From NCBI GenBank assembly GCA_029204225.1, contig MU831873.1, forward strand, positions 1-64,000: 64,000 nt of DNA, given 5' to 3'. Source of the DNA: Diphasiastrum complanatum (Eukaryota > Streptophyta > Lycopodiopsida > Lycopodiales > Lycopodiaceae). A model generated the notes under the pieces. That model had not been told where the DNA came from and did no database searches. It saw nothing but the letters and a program-made list of their open reading frames with translations. The translations under genes were made by a program, and so were the position numbers. Shown one piece after another: positions 44,044-56,061 of the stretch (within the stretch, counting starts at the first letter, position 1; every line of letters begins with the position of its first letter).

Positions 44044-44950
44044 AGGTTATGAGAACCTACAAAATGTAAAAAGGGCCATTGGAAGAGTGAATGTCGCAAA
44101 TTCTTGGCAGAACAAGACAAGGGAAAACCAAAGCAAGCAGGTAACCTTGTTGATGAGGGTGAGATTCAAGAATCTAGCATCTTCATATCTGCATTGTCAT
44201 CTAATCAAGATGATCAAGCATGGTATATTGACTCGGGAGCCACAAGACATATGACAGGTAACAAGAATTGGTTCAGTAGCTTGAAAGTGTTGGATAATGG
44301 AACATCCATTTCACAAGCAAATGGTGATGTGTGCAAGATCAAGGGGATAGGCACTGCTTCAATCCAACTACCTGATGGCAAAAGTAGGATGATCAAGGAG
44401 GTACTTTACGTACCAGGTTTGAATAAAAATCTACTTTCTATTGGAGTCATTACTGATCAAAAGTTGAAAGTAGAATTGGCCCATGATCGTTGCTTTGTGA
44501 AGGATTTGAACCAAAAGTTCAAAGTTATTGCGAATGGAGTAAGGGAGCCCAATACTAAATTGTATAGGTTGAATGCTACAATCAAGGGGCAACATGGACT
44601 GGTCACTTGAACTTAGGAAGCCTCAGTTTGATGAGAAAATTGGAGATGGTAACAAGATTGACTACCATAGAAGACCACTTGAAATTGATGTGCGAATCAT
44701 GTGTATATGGGAAGCAGCATCAAGAGAAGTTCAATAAAGGTGGTGTTACAAGGGCAAAGAACATCCTGGATTTGATCCACACAAATTTATGCAGGCCTAT
44801 GAGGACTATGTCCTTAGGTAAAGCCTTCTATTTCATGACCTTTATTGATGAGATGTCACGTAAGACATGGATCTACTTCTTGAAGAAGAAATCGGATGCA
44901 TTTGACAAGAAAGTTCTCTTCCAAGTTAGATCCAAATTTGGTGCTAGATA
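44044..44950 (+). pseudogene. copia protease and partial integrase, family E
   Basis: Starts in the last half of a zinc knuckle (KKGHWKSECRKF). The protease site is IDSGATRHMTGN at about 44230. The beta-strand blocks SIQLPDGKSRMIKEVLYVPGL and NLLSIGVITDQKLKVEL follow, open to 44610. A frameshift near 44605 removes the HxxxH histidines; the frame resumes at 44607 with CESCVYGKQHQEKF and the integrase start LDLIHTNLCRPM, whose first catalytic Asp is Asn. It ends at 44950, where family-F leader sequence takes over. Confidence 0.85.
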
Positions 44951-45436
44951 GCTTGTTTGAAAGCTAGTTTTGTCTAGTTTTTGTAGCAGTTTGTTTCAAT
45001 CCATTTGGTAGAGCCAGTCAAAAGTTATAATATTTTTAAGAGGGTTAGGTAGGGCACCTAGACCTGTTTGATCATATCTTGCTAGTTTGACCAAAAAATT
45101 CAAGAAGAGGCTTGCCAATGTCATCTATTTGAAATATAGTCATCATTTTGAAGTCATAGCCACTTTCTTTCATACAATGGGCTTGTATTTGAGTCATTTG
45201 TGGATTCTTGGAGTGTTTCACATGTGCCAAAGATATTTTGACCCAAACTTGTCCTATACTCCATCAATTGATGAGAGGTTGATCTAGTTTGAGAGAGATT
45301 GGTAGAGCTAGTGAGACCCATCTCACATTTTGTTGCAAGATCTTGCATAGGAGTTGGTAGTACACCTTTCAAGGATCCTGTAGTGAGAGAGAAGCAACAT
45401 TTATTGTCTCATTACAAGGAGTCTTCACTACTTTTG
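44943..45436 (+). other. family-F copy 3 leader, LTR missing
   Basis: Nearly the same as 57134-57639 (AGCTTGTTTGAAAGCTAG, then AGAGGGTTAGGTAGGGCACC, and GTTTCACATGTGCC). The leader hairpin at 45019-45036 is damaged. The PBS and 5' LTR are replaced by the family-E fragment, so this copy is 5'-truncated. Confidence 0.7.
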
Positions 45437-48099
45437 ATGGCATCCATGGGTTCCTACCTATTGGAATCTAGTGAAAGACTATTCTATTTGGAAGGTTAGA
45501 ATGGAGTCAATCTTGATATTCCAAGATGTGATGGACATTGTACTTGGGATTGAGGAGGAGACTCAATTCCTTCAAGAAGTACAAAAGTATAATAAGAGAG
45601 CTAGGATGGCTCTCCATTATATTGAGATGAATGTCTCCAATGAGATTTTGAGAGAGATTGGTGCATGCACATCGGCCAAGGATGCTTGGGATACTCTCAA
45701 AGCTATTTATGAAGCCAAAAATACCTCTAGGCTCCTCACTCTTAGAAATGAAATCTTCCAAAGTTCTCAAAAGAGTGATGAGAGTGCCTTAATTATGTTT
45801 TGAGAGTGAAAGATATTCATAGGGAGCTTGCTTGTATTGGAGATTCCATCAAACAAAAGTGAGCTAGTCCAAGTCATACTCAATGGCTTGATGGATGAAT
45901 ATGAGAATCTTGTCCAATCCTATGCTATCAAGGAGGAGCTACCAACCTTGGAGGCTTTGCAAGGAGTGCTAATAGCTGAAGAATCAAGGCATGAGAACAA
46001 GCTATTAATGATGGACAAATTGTCACTCAATCATAATGGTGATGACAAAGTTTTATTTGCCAAGCACAAAGAGAGGAGCAAAAAGCAACACCAACACTTC
46101 TCTAAGGACAAAGCAAATAAAACAAGCTATTAATGATGGACAAATTGTCACTCAATCATAATGGTGATGACAAAGTTTTATTTGCCAAGCACAAAGAGAG
46201 GAGCAAAAAGCAACACCAACACTTCTCTAAGGATAAAGATGAAGAGGATCAGGATTCCTCTCAAGATACTACTTCAAAGAAGAAGAAAAAAGATGTTAAG
46301 TGCTTCTTTTGTGGCAAGAAAGACCACTATGCCACCAATTGCTTCAAGAAGAAGAATCAATTCAAGCAAGCCAACATCTCTCATGAGAAAGAAGACTTTA
46401 TTGCAAGTGATAGAGAATGCTCACTTATGGCATCAAAATTCTCCTCTTCCACCTTCAATATGGATGACTCTTGGTATATTGATAGAGGAGCATCTTCACA
46501 TATGTATAGATCCAAGGATTCCTTTTCATCTATTATGCCTTATGGAGGAATCAAGAAGTCCATATATATTGCAAGTGATCAAGAGTGCAACATTGAAGGA
46601 GTAGGGACTATTCCCTTGAAGCTTGCATCATCAAAAGTTCTATATCTTCACAAGGTTCTTTTTGTTCCCAAGCTTACAAAGAACCTTTTAAGTGTTGGCC
46701 AATTACTTGATAGTGGCCTTGATGTCAATTTCCATATTGACAATTGTGTGATCAAGAAGGATGGTGCGATCCTTGCACGTGGATCAAGATTTGAAGGCAT
46801 CTACAAATTGGATCCAAGAGAAAGTTCAAATTCTCTTGATGTTGCTTAAATGTCCAAGCTTTCTAAGGAGGATGATCACACAAGATGCACATATCTTCTT
46901 TCTTCAAGATTTATGGTGCATGATTATTTCCTATTATTCAAAGCATATATTGAGATGTGAAGATTAAAGCTTTTAGGAGTGGTGGAGTTCTTGGAGGAAA
47001 TACACCATATGAAATATTATTGAAGCCTAAGGTTGATTACCTTAGTGTGTTTGGAAGTCTTTGCTTTGCACATATTCTCTTGGAAACAAGGAGGAAGAAT
47101 GATCCAAGCTCATGGATCATGGTTGGATGCTTATCCACCAAGGAGGCCTTTAAAGCCTTTATACTCTCTATTTCAAAAGTGATTGAGAGTAAAGATGTCA
47201 TACTTTATGAAGGTCTACATTCAACCTTGGAAGGGGCCGAGATCAAGGCATCTCAAGATGCATCTCAAATCATATCTATTGAAGACTATCAAGATGTGAT
47301 GGGGTCAAGGTTTGAGGAGGAGCCTCCTCAACATATGTATTCAAGGGGATCTTCAAGAGGCAAAGTTGAGTCTTTATGGCTCATTTTTTATGGTAAAGCG
47401 AGGCAGGTTTCAGGCGGTATTCACTCCAACATTCTCATTTATGCTTCTCTTCCATTATTTGATGCACTATCTTGTTGTATTGAGATTTCTACATCTCAAA
47501 GTTCAAGAGAGGCAATACTAGTTTTGTATGATGCTTGAAAGGCTTGTCATGAAAGGATTAGATATGTTTCCAAAGTTCCTTGAAAGCAAGAGATTGTGTT
47601 ATCAAAAGTATGCTCTTGGATTTTTCAATGCAAGATTGAGTTTGCTACTCATAGTTTGAAAATTCATGTTTTTACATGTTTTGAGACAATTTGTAAACTT
47701 CTCTTGAGATTAAGTGAAACATCCAAAGAGGACACTTACATCCTTGAGCAAGTGTTTAGTCTCAAAAAGCTCAAGATTGCATTTCATTTCAAGATTAGAT
47801 CCATCATGGATAAAGTTCATAGTATATGGACTAGTCAAGCTGGTATGCTTAATCTTGAAGATCTACACTTTTGCTCATCTTATGATCTTGATCTCTATGA
47901 TCTTTGTGATCTTTATGGGGCATGGAAGCCTCTAATTTTCATCATGGTGCAGCCATCTTCATGGAAATGGTACTTTCAAATCAAAGATCATCATCAAGCA
48001 TGGAGGAAGCACATGGATATAGTGGCAAAGTGGTGGAATGATGTTCAAAGGTGTTGACAAATGATTTCTACCAAAAAAATATTATCATGGATTTGGTGA
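45437..48099 (+). pseudogene. family-F copy 3: gag-protease-integrase end-C domain
   Basis: Layout identical to the intact ORF at 57640. Gag starts MASMGSYLLESSERL; a break near 45480-45500 and another near 45800 follow. The zinc knuckle is CFFCGKKDHYATNC (about 46300). The protease site is IDRGASSHM near 46480, so catalytic DSG has become DRG. A TAA at 46847 interrupts DVA-MSKLSKEDDH. Integrase core residues are absent: KAFRSGGVLGGNTPYEILL (about 46966) joins at the same point as in copy 4. After the integrase C-terminal region come SLWLIFYGKARQ, SSREAILVLYDA, CKLLLRLSETSKEDTYILEQ and WKWYFQIKDHHQAWRK, ending STKKILSWIW at 48099. Stops at 47536, 47581 and 48055 and a 125-bp duplication (45996-46233) finish it as a gene. 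Confidence 0.8.
45996..46233 (+). repeat. 125-bp tandem duplication in family-F copy 3
   Basis: AACAAGCTATTAATGATGG starts at 45996 and again at 46121. The two units are almost identical. As 125 is not a multiple of three, the duplication shifts the gag frame. Confidence 0.85.
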
Positions 48100-48121
48100 G
48101 TTGCTTCGGAAAAAATTCGCG

Positions 48122-48584
<463 letters not shown>

Positions 48585-50490
48585 TGCATTCGCAAAAATA
48601 CCTTAAAAATATTTTCTGGAGGGGAGGCCTCGAAAATATCGCAACAATCAGCGAATCCTCGTGAAGCCTTCGCAAAAATCGGCACACAAAAATTTTCGCA
48701 AAAATCCCAATGCCTTCTCAAAAATACTTCAAAAATTTTCATGTTTCAAGGTATTTTCACGAGGTCTTTAGAGAAATTTTTTGTGGGCATTGATTTCGTG
48801 AAAATTTTGCAAAAATCTCCATGCGCTCGCAAAAATACCTCGAAACGTGAAAATTTTTGAGGTATTTTTGCGAAGGCATTGGGATTTTCGCAAACGATTT
48901 GTCGATTTTTGCGAAAGTATCGAGAAAATCGGCAAATCCTCGCGAAGCCTTCGTGACAATCGGCGAATCCTTCGAGTTATTTTTTCAAGGTATTTTCACA
49001 TTTCTAGTTATTTTCGCGAAGGCATCAAAATTTTCGTTAAATTTTCGCGAACGGCCTTCAGGGATTTTCACGAATGGCCTTTAGGAAAATTTCGTGAAAT
49101 TTTGCAAAGGCTTCAGTTATTTTCACGACACTGACCCTCGAAAGAAAGGCGACACTTGAGGGGGAGGGCCCATGTCGCCAAAATTTCTTGAAATTTCCTT
49201 GAAGGTTTCACGAAAATTACTGAAGGCTTCGCGAAAATTTAGCGAAAATTCCGATGCCCTCGCAAAGATACCTCGAAACGCGAGAATACCTTGAAAATAT
49301 TTTCTGGAGGAGAGGCCTTAAAAATATCGCGGAAATCGGCAAATCCTCGTGAAGCCTTCGCGAAAATTGGCAAATTCTTTACGAAATTGGCCCACGAAAA
49401 ATTTTCGCAAAATTTTTGCAAAAATCCCAATGCATTAGTGAAAATACCTCAAAAATTTTCACGTTTCGAGGTACTTTTGCTAGGGCATCGAGATTTTCGC
49501 GAAAAAAATTTCATGGGCATTGATTTCATGAAGGCTTTTTCCCAATGCCCTCACATTTTTCTTGGGGGGGGCAATGTCGCGAAAATTTTCCTGAAGGTTT
49601 CACAAAAATTTTGTGAAAATCACTGAAGGCTACGCGAAAACATTTCGAAAAATTTTCCTGAAGCCAGTGTCGCATTTACTTCGAGGTATTTTCATGTTTC
49701 AAGTTATTTTTGTGAATCGAAATTTTTGTGAAAATTTTGCAAAGCCTTCAGAGATTTTCACGAACGGCCTTCTTCGTGAAATTTTCGCGAAGGCTTTAGT
49801 TATTTTCGCGACACTGACCCTCGAGAAAAAGGCGACACTTGAGGGGAGGGCCAATGTCGCGAAATTTTCCAAGGAAAATTCATGAAAATTTCTCAAAAAT
49901 CACTGAAGGCTTCGTGAAATTTTTGCAAAAATCTCGATGCCTTCACGAAAATACCTCAAAAAGTTTTGCAAAATTTTCGCAAAAATCCCAATGCCTTCAC
50001 GAAAATATCTCAAAATTTTTCACATTTTGAGGTATTTTTGCGAGGGCATCGAGATTTTTGCGAAACCTTCTCAAAAACCTTTCGTGGGCATTGATTTCGC
50101 GAAGGTTTCGCGAAAATCCCAATGCCCTCGTGAAAATAACTTGAAATGCGAAAATTTTCGCCAAGGTATCAAGATGTTCGTGAAAATTTTTCGTGGGCCA
50201 ATTTCACGAATGATTCGCCAATTTTCGTCAAAATGTCACAAAAATCGATGAATCCTCGCGAAAATCAGCGAATCCTTTGCAAAAATACCTCAAAATTTTT
50301 TGCATGTCGAGGTATTTTCGCGAGGGCATTGGGATTTTTGCAAAATTTTCGCAAAACCTTCGCGAAATCAATGCCCAAGAAAATTTTTTGCAAAGGTTTC
50401 ACAAAAATCTCGACACCCTTGCAAAAATACTTGGAAACGTGAAAATTTTTGAGGTATTTTCACAAAGGCATTGGGATTTATGTGAAAATT
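48585..50490. repeat. palindrome-rich higher-order tandem repeat, ~685-bp period
   Basis: The region is built from variants of TTTTCGCGAAA, AAATACCTC/GAGGTATTT, GGCATTG(G)GATTTT and TTCGTGAAG. These pair with each other as inverted repeats. A longer unit repeats: AATATTTTCTGGAGG...GAGGCCT at 48609 and 49297, and CACTGACCCTCGA...AAGGCGACACTTGAGG at 49130 and 49813. Spacings are about 688 and 683 bases. Roughly 2.8 units are present, with divergence. Phe/Lys-rich open frames on both strands follow the repeat and are not credible genes. Confidence 0.8.
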
Positions 50491-50496
50491 TTTGTG

Positions 50497-53345
50497 GGCC
50501 AATTTTTGACTTGTCGTATGATCGAGAAGACGACAAACAAGTTGTTGACAGTCGGATGTAGAGAAGGAAACTCTACCAGGCCAAAATAATCAACAACTCT
50601 GAAAGCATATTAAATGCTTCAAAAAACGAAGATCAGCTCTGGCATAGAAGAATGTATCATCTGAACATGCGGAGCCTGTATGACATGAGCAGAAAGGACA
50701 TTGTCACAGGTCTCAAGATTTCAAGGCCAGAGGCTGAATCTGCGAAGCTTGTCAGAAAGGCAAGCAACATTGAAATCCATTCACACACGAGAGAAAAAGA
50801 GCCAAAGAGGTTCTTGAGCTCATCCACTCTGATGTGTGTGGACTGATGAAAACATATTCGCTCTCAGGTTCGAGATATTTTCTAACGTTCATAGATGATT
50901 ACAGCGGAATGACCATGATCTACTACTTGAAGAAGAAATCCGAAGTATTTGATTCTTTCAAGAAGTTTGCGGCATTCGCAGAGTGACACACCTCAAAAAA
51001 GATATAGATTCTTAGATCTGACAATGGAGTGAATAGAAAAGCACAGAATTCTCAAAATTCTGCGAAGAACAGGGGTTCGAACACCAGTTCACTCCTGCAT
51101 ACACACCAGAATACAACGGTGTGGCAGAAAGAGGAAACAGACCGCTAGTCAAAGGAGCCAGATGCATGATGGCACATGCTCAATTGCCAGGTCAATTTTG
51201 GGCCGAGGCTATAGCTGCAGCTGTACACCTGCAGAACAGATCTACAATGACAGCGCTGGAGAACAAAACACCATACTAAATGTGGACAGGCAGAAAGCCT
51301 GATTTGTTATACGTATGAGTGTTTGGATGTGCAGCATACAAGCACATTCCAAAGAAAAAGAGAAGCAAGCTTGATGACAAATCTGAACAAACAATCATGG
51401 TCGGCTACTCGAACGAAACACATGTGTACAGACTCTACGATCCAACCACGAAGAAGGTTGTTTCGAGCAGAGATGTGAAGTTCGACGAGTCCACATTCCC
51501 TGGACTGAAAGACGAAAGAGGCCATGAGATCTTCACACTGTTGCCTATTCAAGAGAGAGATCGAGGACATCCATCAAATCATAATGTAGAACCCCAGATT
51601 CCAGAGCAGCAGGAAGCAGAGGATCGATCCCACGAACAAGAAATGTTCGAACAGCGACGAAACGAACCTTGAAGGTCAACAAGACAAAGAAGAACGCCAG
51701 ACCGCTATTCTGACAATCTTCAATGGAGCGAAGACACGCAGCTTGAGTACTGCAGCTTCACAGAAGAGCCAACAACATACCAAGAAGTTATCCAGAGTCC
51801 AGAGGGAGAATTTTGGAAGCAGGCAATGTTAGAGGAGATCGAGTTGATGAGGCAAAATGAGGCATGGACATTAGAGTTACTGCCAAAAAACAGAAAAATA
51901 GTCGACTGCAAGTGGGTGTACAAGAAAAAGCTAAAATCAGATGGCACTATTGGCCGCTACAAGGCAAGGCTTGTCGCAAAGGGCTACATGCAGAGATATG
52001 GTGTCGACTATTTTGACACATATTCGCCCATGGTGAAGATGACAAGCATAAGGCTACTCCTTGCATACGCCACACAGTACAGTCTGGAAATTCACCAGAT
52101 TGACGTGAAAACAGCCTTTTTCCATGGAGATCTAGAGGAGGAAATCTTCATGAAGCAACCTAAAGGCTATAAAGACCCCGACAACAAACAATATGTCTGT
52201 CGATTGTAGAGATACATCTACGGTCTAAAACAGGCATCACGGGCCTGGTACAAAAAGCTTGATGGTCTTCTTAAGTCTCTAGACTTTAACCCTATTCAAC
52301 TAGACTGTAATCTCTACATCAAAAGAGTAGAAAAAAATTTTGTGATACTGACCATTTTTGTGGATGATTCGATGATGATAGGAAATTCCTTGATGCTGAT
52401 CAAAGACACGAAGAGTCAGATTTTTGAAAGCTACGAAATCACAGGTCTTAGAGAAACAACAAAATGCCTAGGGCTGGAGATCAGAAGAGATTGAACAAAT
52501 GGCGAAATGCACTTGAGTCAATTAGAATATGTCAAAAAAGTGCTAAAGCAGTACCACATGATGGACTGCAAAGAAAAGCCCACACCAATGATAGCTGGAG
52601 CCAAGCTCACGAAATAGGATTGCCCAAAAACAGAAGAGGAAGAACAGAAGATGGCAGGTATACCCTACCAGAACTTAATCGGGAGTCTGATGTACTTGAG
52701 AATTTGTACCAGACCGGATCTGGCCTTCTCTGCTTATGCATTGAGCCAATTCTGTTCCAATCCTGGTCTAGCACATTGGCAAAAGGTCAAACGAATCCTA
52801 CAGTATCTGAAGGGTACCCAAAATATTGGATTAACCTCCAGATCTAGAAACGAGAAGAAAGGATTCGAGCTGCATCACTATAGTGATGCGAGCTGGACGA
52901 GCTGCAAGGATGACAGCAAGTCCATTACTGGAGGATGTACAATAGCGTGCGGAGCTGCAATTAGCTGGATATGCAACAAACAAACCCTGGTAGCTCAATC
53001 CTCTTGCGAAACTGAGTATGTTGCAGCCTCAAAAGTGGCAAATGAGGTAGTGTGGCTGCGGATGATGTTGGAGGCAATCGAGATACCACAACATGATGAT
53101 GATGGACTCCAAGAGTGCTATCTATCTGTCCCAGGATCATGTCTTCCATTTAAAGAAGAAGCACATTCCTCTGAAGTACCATCACATTCGAGATTCGATC
53201 TCAAAAGGAGAGCTCCAGGTCCAGTTCATAAAATCAGAAAGTATGGTTGCAGATCTCCTCACGAAACCGCTCGACAAGCCACTCTTTACCAAGCAAAGAG
53301 AGGCAATTGGATTGAACGAACAAAGCTGCAAGGTTCAAGAGGGAG
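50497..53345 (+). pseudogene. copia family H: pre-integrase, integrase, RT, RNase H
   Basis: 5'-truncated at about 50497. The GAG-pre-integrase block LWHRRMYHLNMRSLYDM is at 50638. Integrase follows with HSDVCGLMKTYSLSGSRYF near 50824, RSDNGV near 51010, and TPY-stop-MWTGRKP near 51270; VFGCAAYKHIPKK is at 51319. The linker is acidic and Gln-rich. RT begins at EVIQSPEGEFWKQAMLEEIE near 51787 and has DCKWVYKKKLKSDG, KTAFFHGDLEEEIFMKQPKGY, a TAG at 52207 (Gln expected), YGLKQASRAWYKK and FVDD near 52356. A TGA at 52492 and TAG at 52615 follow. RNase H is visible as SYAS-like HYSDASWTSCKDDSKS near 52880, CETEYVAASKVANEVVW near 53008, and SMVADLLTKPLDKPL near 53240. Purine tract and LTR follow. 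Confidence 0.85.
53336..53345 (+). promoter_or_regulatory. family H polypurine tract
   Basis: CAAGAGGGAG directly precedes the TG of the 3' LTR. Confidence 0.6.
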
Positions 53346-53909
53346 TGTCAGAAATGGTGAACTCCTACAACTTTGTCGCAGCACGAACAAGACACGAAGG
53401 TCAAACAAGAACAATTCACGATAGTCAACGTGTCTTTGACTCGAAGCACGAACGATTCGCGAATCAATCACGAATCATAAACACACCTCCAGGACCGCAA
53501 AACGAAAAGAACGAAACAAGCGAAGAGAAATCCTTCATGTTGCCAGTTGGCAGCTCAACGGGCTTCATGCCCAGCTGAAACGAATAGCAACGACCGAGAC
53601 TAACTAACTAGTTGATTAGCGTTAACTAGTCTTGTGATTCTACGTTTAGCTATCTTGTAAAGTCCACACAGTGGAGGTATAAATGATCCTCTATGATCAT
53701 AACTATGTAAGAAAAAGAGAAAAAGGAAGAGAGATAGTAATACAAAGATCTGTAAGAAACAGAGAGAGATGTAGCGAATAGAGTAAGAAAGCAAAAATAC
53801 CATAGTTGTGCATGAAAGTTTGCCAATGAGCAGAACAGAGTGAAAGAGTAGAGAGTCAATCCGCCAACGTGCGAGACACTGACGATCTCGTTCTAAAACC
53901 AAACTGACA
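53346..53909 (+). repeat. family H 3' LTR
   Basis: Starts TGTCAGAAATGGTGAAC and ends CCAAACTGACA. Its first ~455 bases recur at 62390-62848. GGTATAAATGATCC near 53675 is a likely TATA box, present in both copies. The 5' partner is absent because the element is truncated. Confidence 0.75.
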
Positions 53910-54273
53910 ATATAGTCGTTCTATATTTCATGTATCTCTTGGCCTTGTGCCGTATCTCTTGATTGCTAGAATAAAATATGTTATGTGATGTGTAATTGAG
54001 TGTCTGGGATCCCGTAAGAGCTTCTGCACGAAAAAAAAAATTCAAAAACAGAAAATTGTTTGCGAATCAGAAGAGAGGACGAACACAAAACAAAGAAAGA
54101 AAAAGCTTCCACGACACATGTCTCATACCAAAGGAATCTATTTCAATAGAATCCTATAAAGGAGTCAAGAAAATAAATTAAGAATGATAGATAATAATAC
54201 AAACTCAAACTTCAACACAGTGCTTGAATAAAGAAAACAACACAATATCAATACCGATATAATATCTACTTAC
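53910..54273. other. no gene seen
   Basis: Short open frames only, rich in Lys codons. A possible intron of the minus-strand exon at 54274-54435 would lie here. Confidence 0.35.
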
Positions 54274-54435
54274 CATATCATAATCATCGTATTCAACGAT
54301 GTTTGTTCTGCAAATGTCATGTCCTCCAATGGCCTCTACATTGTCCGAGGGGATATACTGAGTCCTTGGAGGATATTTTTTTTGGAATTCCAAAACTTCC
54401 TCCTTCGTAGGCAAAGTTTTTTCAGAGGCTTTCAA
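54274..54435 (-). pseudogene. possible host-gene exon, function not recognised
   Basis: The minus strand encodes KASEKTLPTKEEVLEFQKKY, PPRTQYIPSDNV and EAIGGHDICRTNIVEYDDY. It then meets ATG|GTAAGT at 54273-54268, a textbook plant 5' splice site. The composition and lack of retroelement motifs suggest a cellular protein. Upstream, a second frame (VGNEALEAIIEN) touches it near 54440 with a one-base shift, so the exon may be damaged or begin there. No matching exon was found nearby. Confidence 0.3.
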
Positions 54436-54928
54436 TTTTCAATTATGGCCTCCAATGCCTCATTGCCCACCACTTAATAATTTTATTCATATGTTAAATA
54501 TCTCCTTGTTAGCAAACTATGATTCATAAATACAAATAAATGTTGTCTTTATATGTATTATAGACAAGACATAACTGACTACCATGTCTGTACATATTCT
54601 AGAATGAATGTTAAGGTTGACAACATTGATCATGCATACATGTTGATAGTAAACACATAACCAAGCCTTGCCATCATGTGAAACCAAGAAAACCCTAACC
54701 CATGGTATCAACTAAGCATTTCAAATATCCAAACTTGAAACGATCAAAATGTGCTCAAATGTTTGGATAAATCAACCAAACATTTGAAAAAAAAATTCAA
54801 TTATGGGGCTTTCAAAATTGAATTCCATCAATTCAGTAAAACTTGCTCATTGATGGTTATAGGATATATATATCTATCTATATAGATATAAAGATATTTG
54901 TATGTCACATTTGTGCCTATGCATGGGA

Positions 54929-54966
54929 TAGGAGGATGCATGGGTCTTAACCCATGCATCTTCCTA
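54929..54966. repeat. 17-bp inverted repeat (hairpin)
   Basis: TAGGAGGATGCATGGGT and its complement are separated by CTTA, with one mismatch; pairing can extend a few more bases outward. The loop is four bases. Confidence 0.8.
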
Positions 54967-55007
54967 CCCCGTGTACTTTTTCAGAAAAACTAACTAAAAT
55001 TCTTACA

Positions 55008-55053
55008 TGCATGCATGGGGAGGTGGATGTATGCATCCTGCCCCATGCATGCA
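55008..55053. repeat. 13-bp inverted repeat
   Basis: TGCATGCATGGGG and CCCCATGCATGCA are perfect complements around a 20-base loop. It shares the ATGCATGGG word with the hairpin at 54929. Confidence 0.75.
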
Positions 55054-55179
55054 CATTGTTCCCGCTCTCCTAATTCAAACGGACCTCTCTTGATCCTCCC
55101 CCTCTCCCTCTCTCACGATCCTCCTTCTGAGATCCATCTCTGTCTCCTCTCTATCTCTCTCTCCTTCTTTCACCTGCTT

Positions 55180-56019
55180 ATGGCCTCTCTCCTTCTCCTT
55201 CTACCTTCCCTCTTTGCCTGCTGCCTGGCCCCGCTCTCCTTGTTGGCTTGCTCCTTCTCACACTCATCACTTGTGTGCAACACTCATCTCTTGTGTGTAG
55301 TTTCTACGTGTTGTATTTGGGTGTCGGATGACAACTTCAATGATTCTGGAGGGGTTCTTGGTCTAGGACAGGGTGACATATCCTTCAGCTCGCAAATCGG
55401 CCACAAATTTAGTAAATTCTCCTATTGCTTAGGGGACTATCTCAGATCCAACTCAGCCAGTAGTCTGCTGCTATTTGGAAATGTAACTCAGAATTTATCA
55501 CATGCTATCATCTTTCACTATATACCTCTGGTTAAGAATTCTCTAGCATCAACGTTTTACTATGGTGGAGTAGGTGAGTGTTGGAGAGGAGATTCTTTCC
55601 ATTCCTAACAATGCGTATCTTTTGGGCAATGGTGCAACTATCTTTGATTCTGGCTCTACTCTTTCTTTCTTCAAAATGCCAGCCTACCTTATCATTCTTG
55701 TCGCTGTTCAAAGGAAAATCTGTTATCCTCGTAGTCATTCCTTCTAAGATTTAGATATTTGTATTAATGTGTTAGGCATCTCTCAACTTCCTCTGCCTGC
55801 CTTTCCATCTCATTTGAAGAATCTTCATTTTTCCAACCTCTGTCTTCCAAGTACTTCGTTGAAGTTGCCGAGGATGTTAAATGTCTCACTATTCAGGGGG
55901 TCATATCACCTTTCGCATTCAACACTATCGGTAATTTGCTCCAACAAAATTTCTACATCAAATTTGATCATGGTAATGGCCAACTTGGCTTTGCACAAGG
56001 AGATTGCATAGTCTTATGA
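55180..56019 (+). pseudogene. pepsin-like (A1) aspartic protease pseudogene, N-lobe deleted
   Basis: The best sign of a cellular gene. ATG at 55180 opens MASLLLLLPSLFACCLAPLS, a signal-peptide-like start. The frame passes within a few residues to SDDNFNDSGGVLGLGQGDIS, SKFSYCLGDYLRS and SASSLLLFGNVTQ, which are mid-protein blocks of plant nepenthesin-like proteases. After a frameshift near 55570 it reads VSVGEEILSIPNNAYLLGNG, then TIFDSGSTLSFF, the second catalytic Asp motif (Asp at 55645). After a further gap it ends with VAEDVKCLTIQGV and IGNLLQQNFYIKFDHGNGQL, then GFAQGDC, stop at 56019. The first catalytic DTG(S) region is missing, so no active enzyme is possible. Family-F copy 4 inserted 38 bases after the stop. 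Confidence 0.75.
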
Positions 56020-56056
56020 AAGTTTTCCACCTTTCATCTCTTAAAAAGTGTCCAGC

Positions 56057-56061
56057 TTCAT
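56057..56061 (+). repeat. target-site duplication TTCAT (left)
   Basis: TTCAT directly before the 5' LTR is repeated at 61154-61158 after the 3' LTR. Confidence 0.85.
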
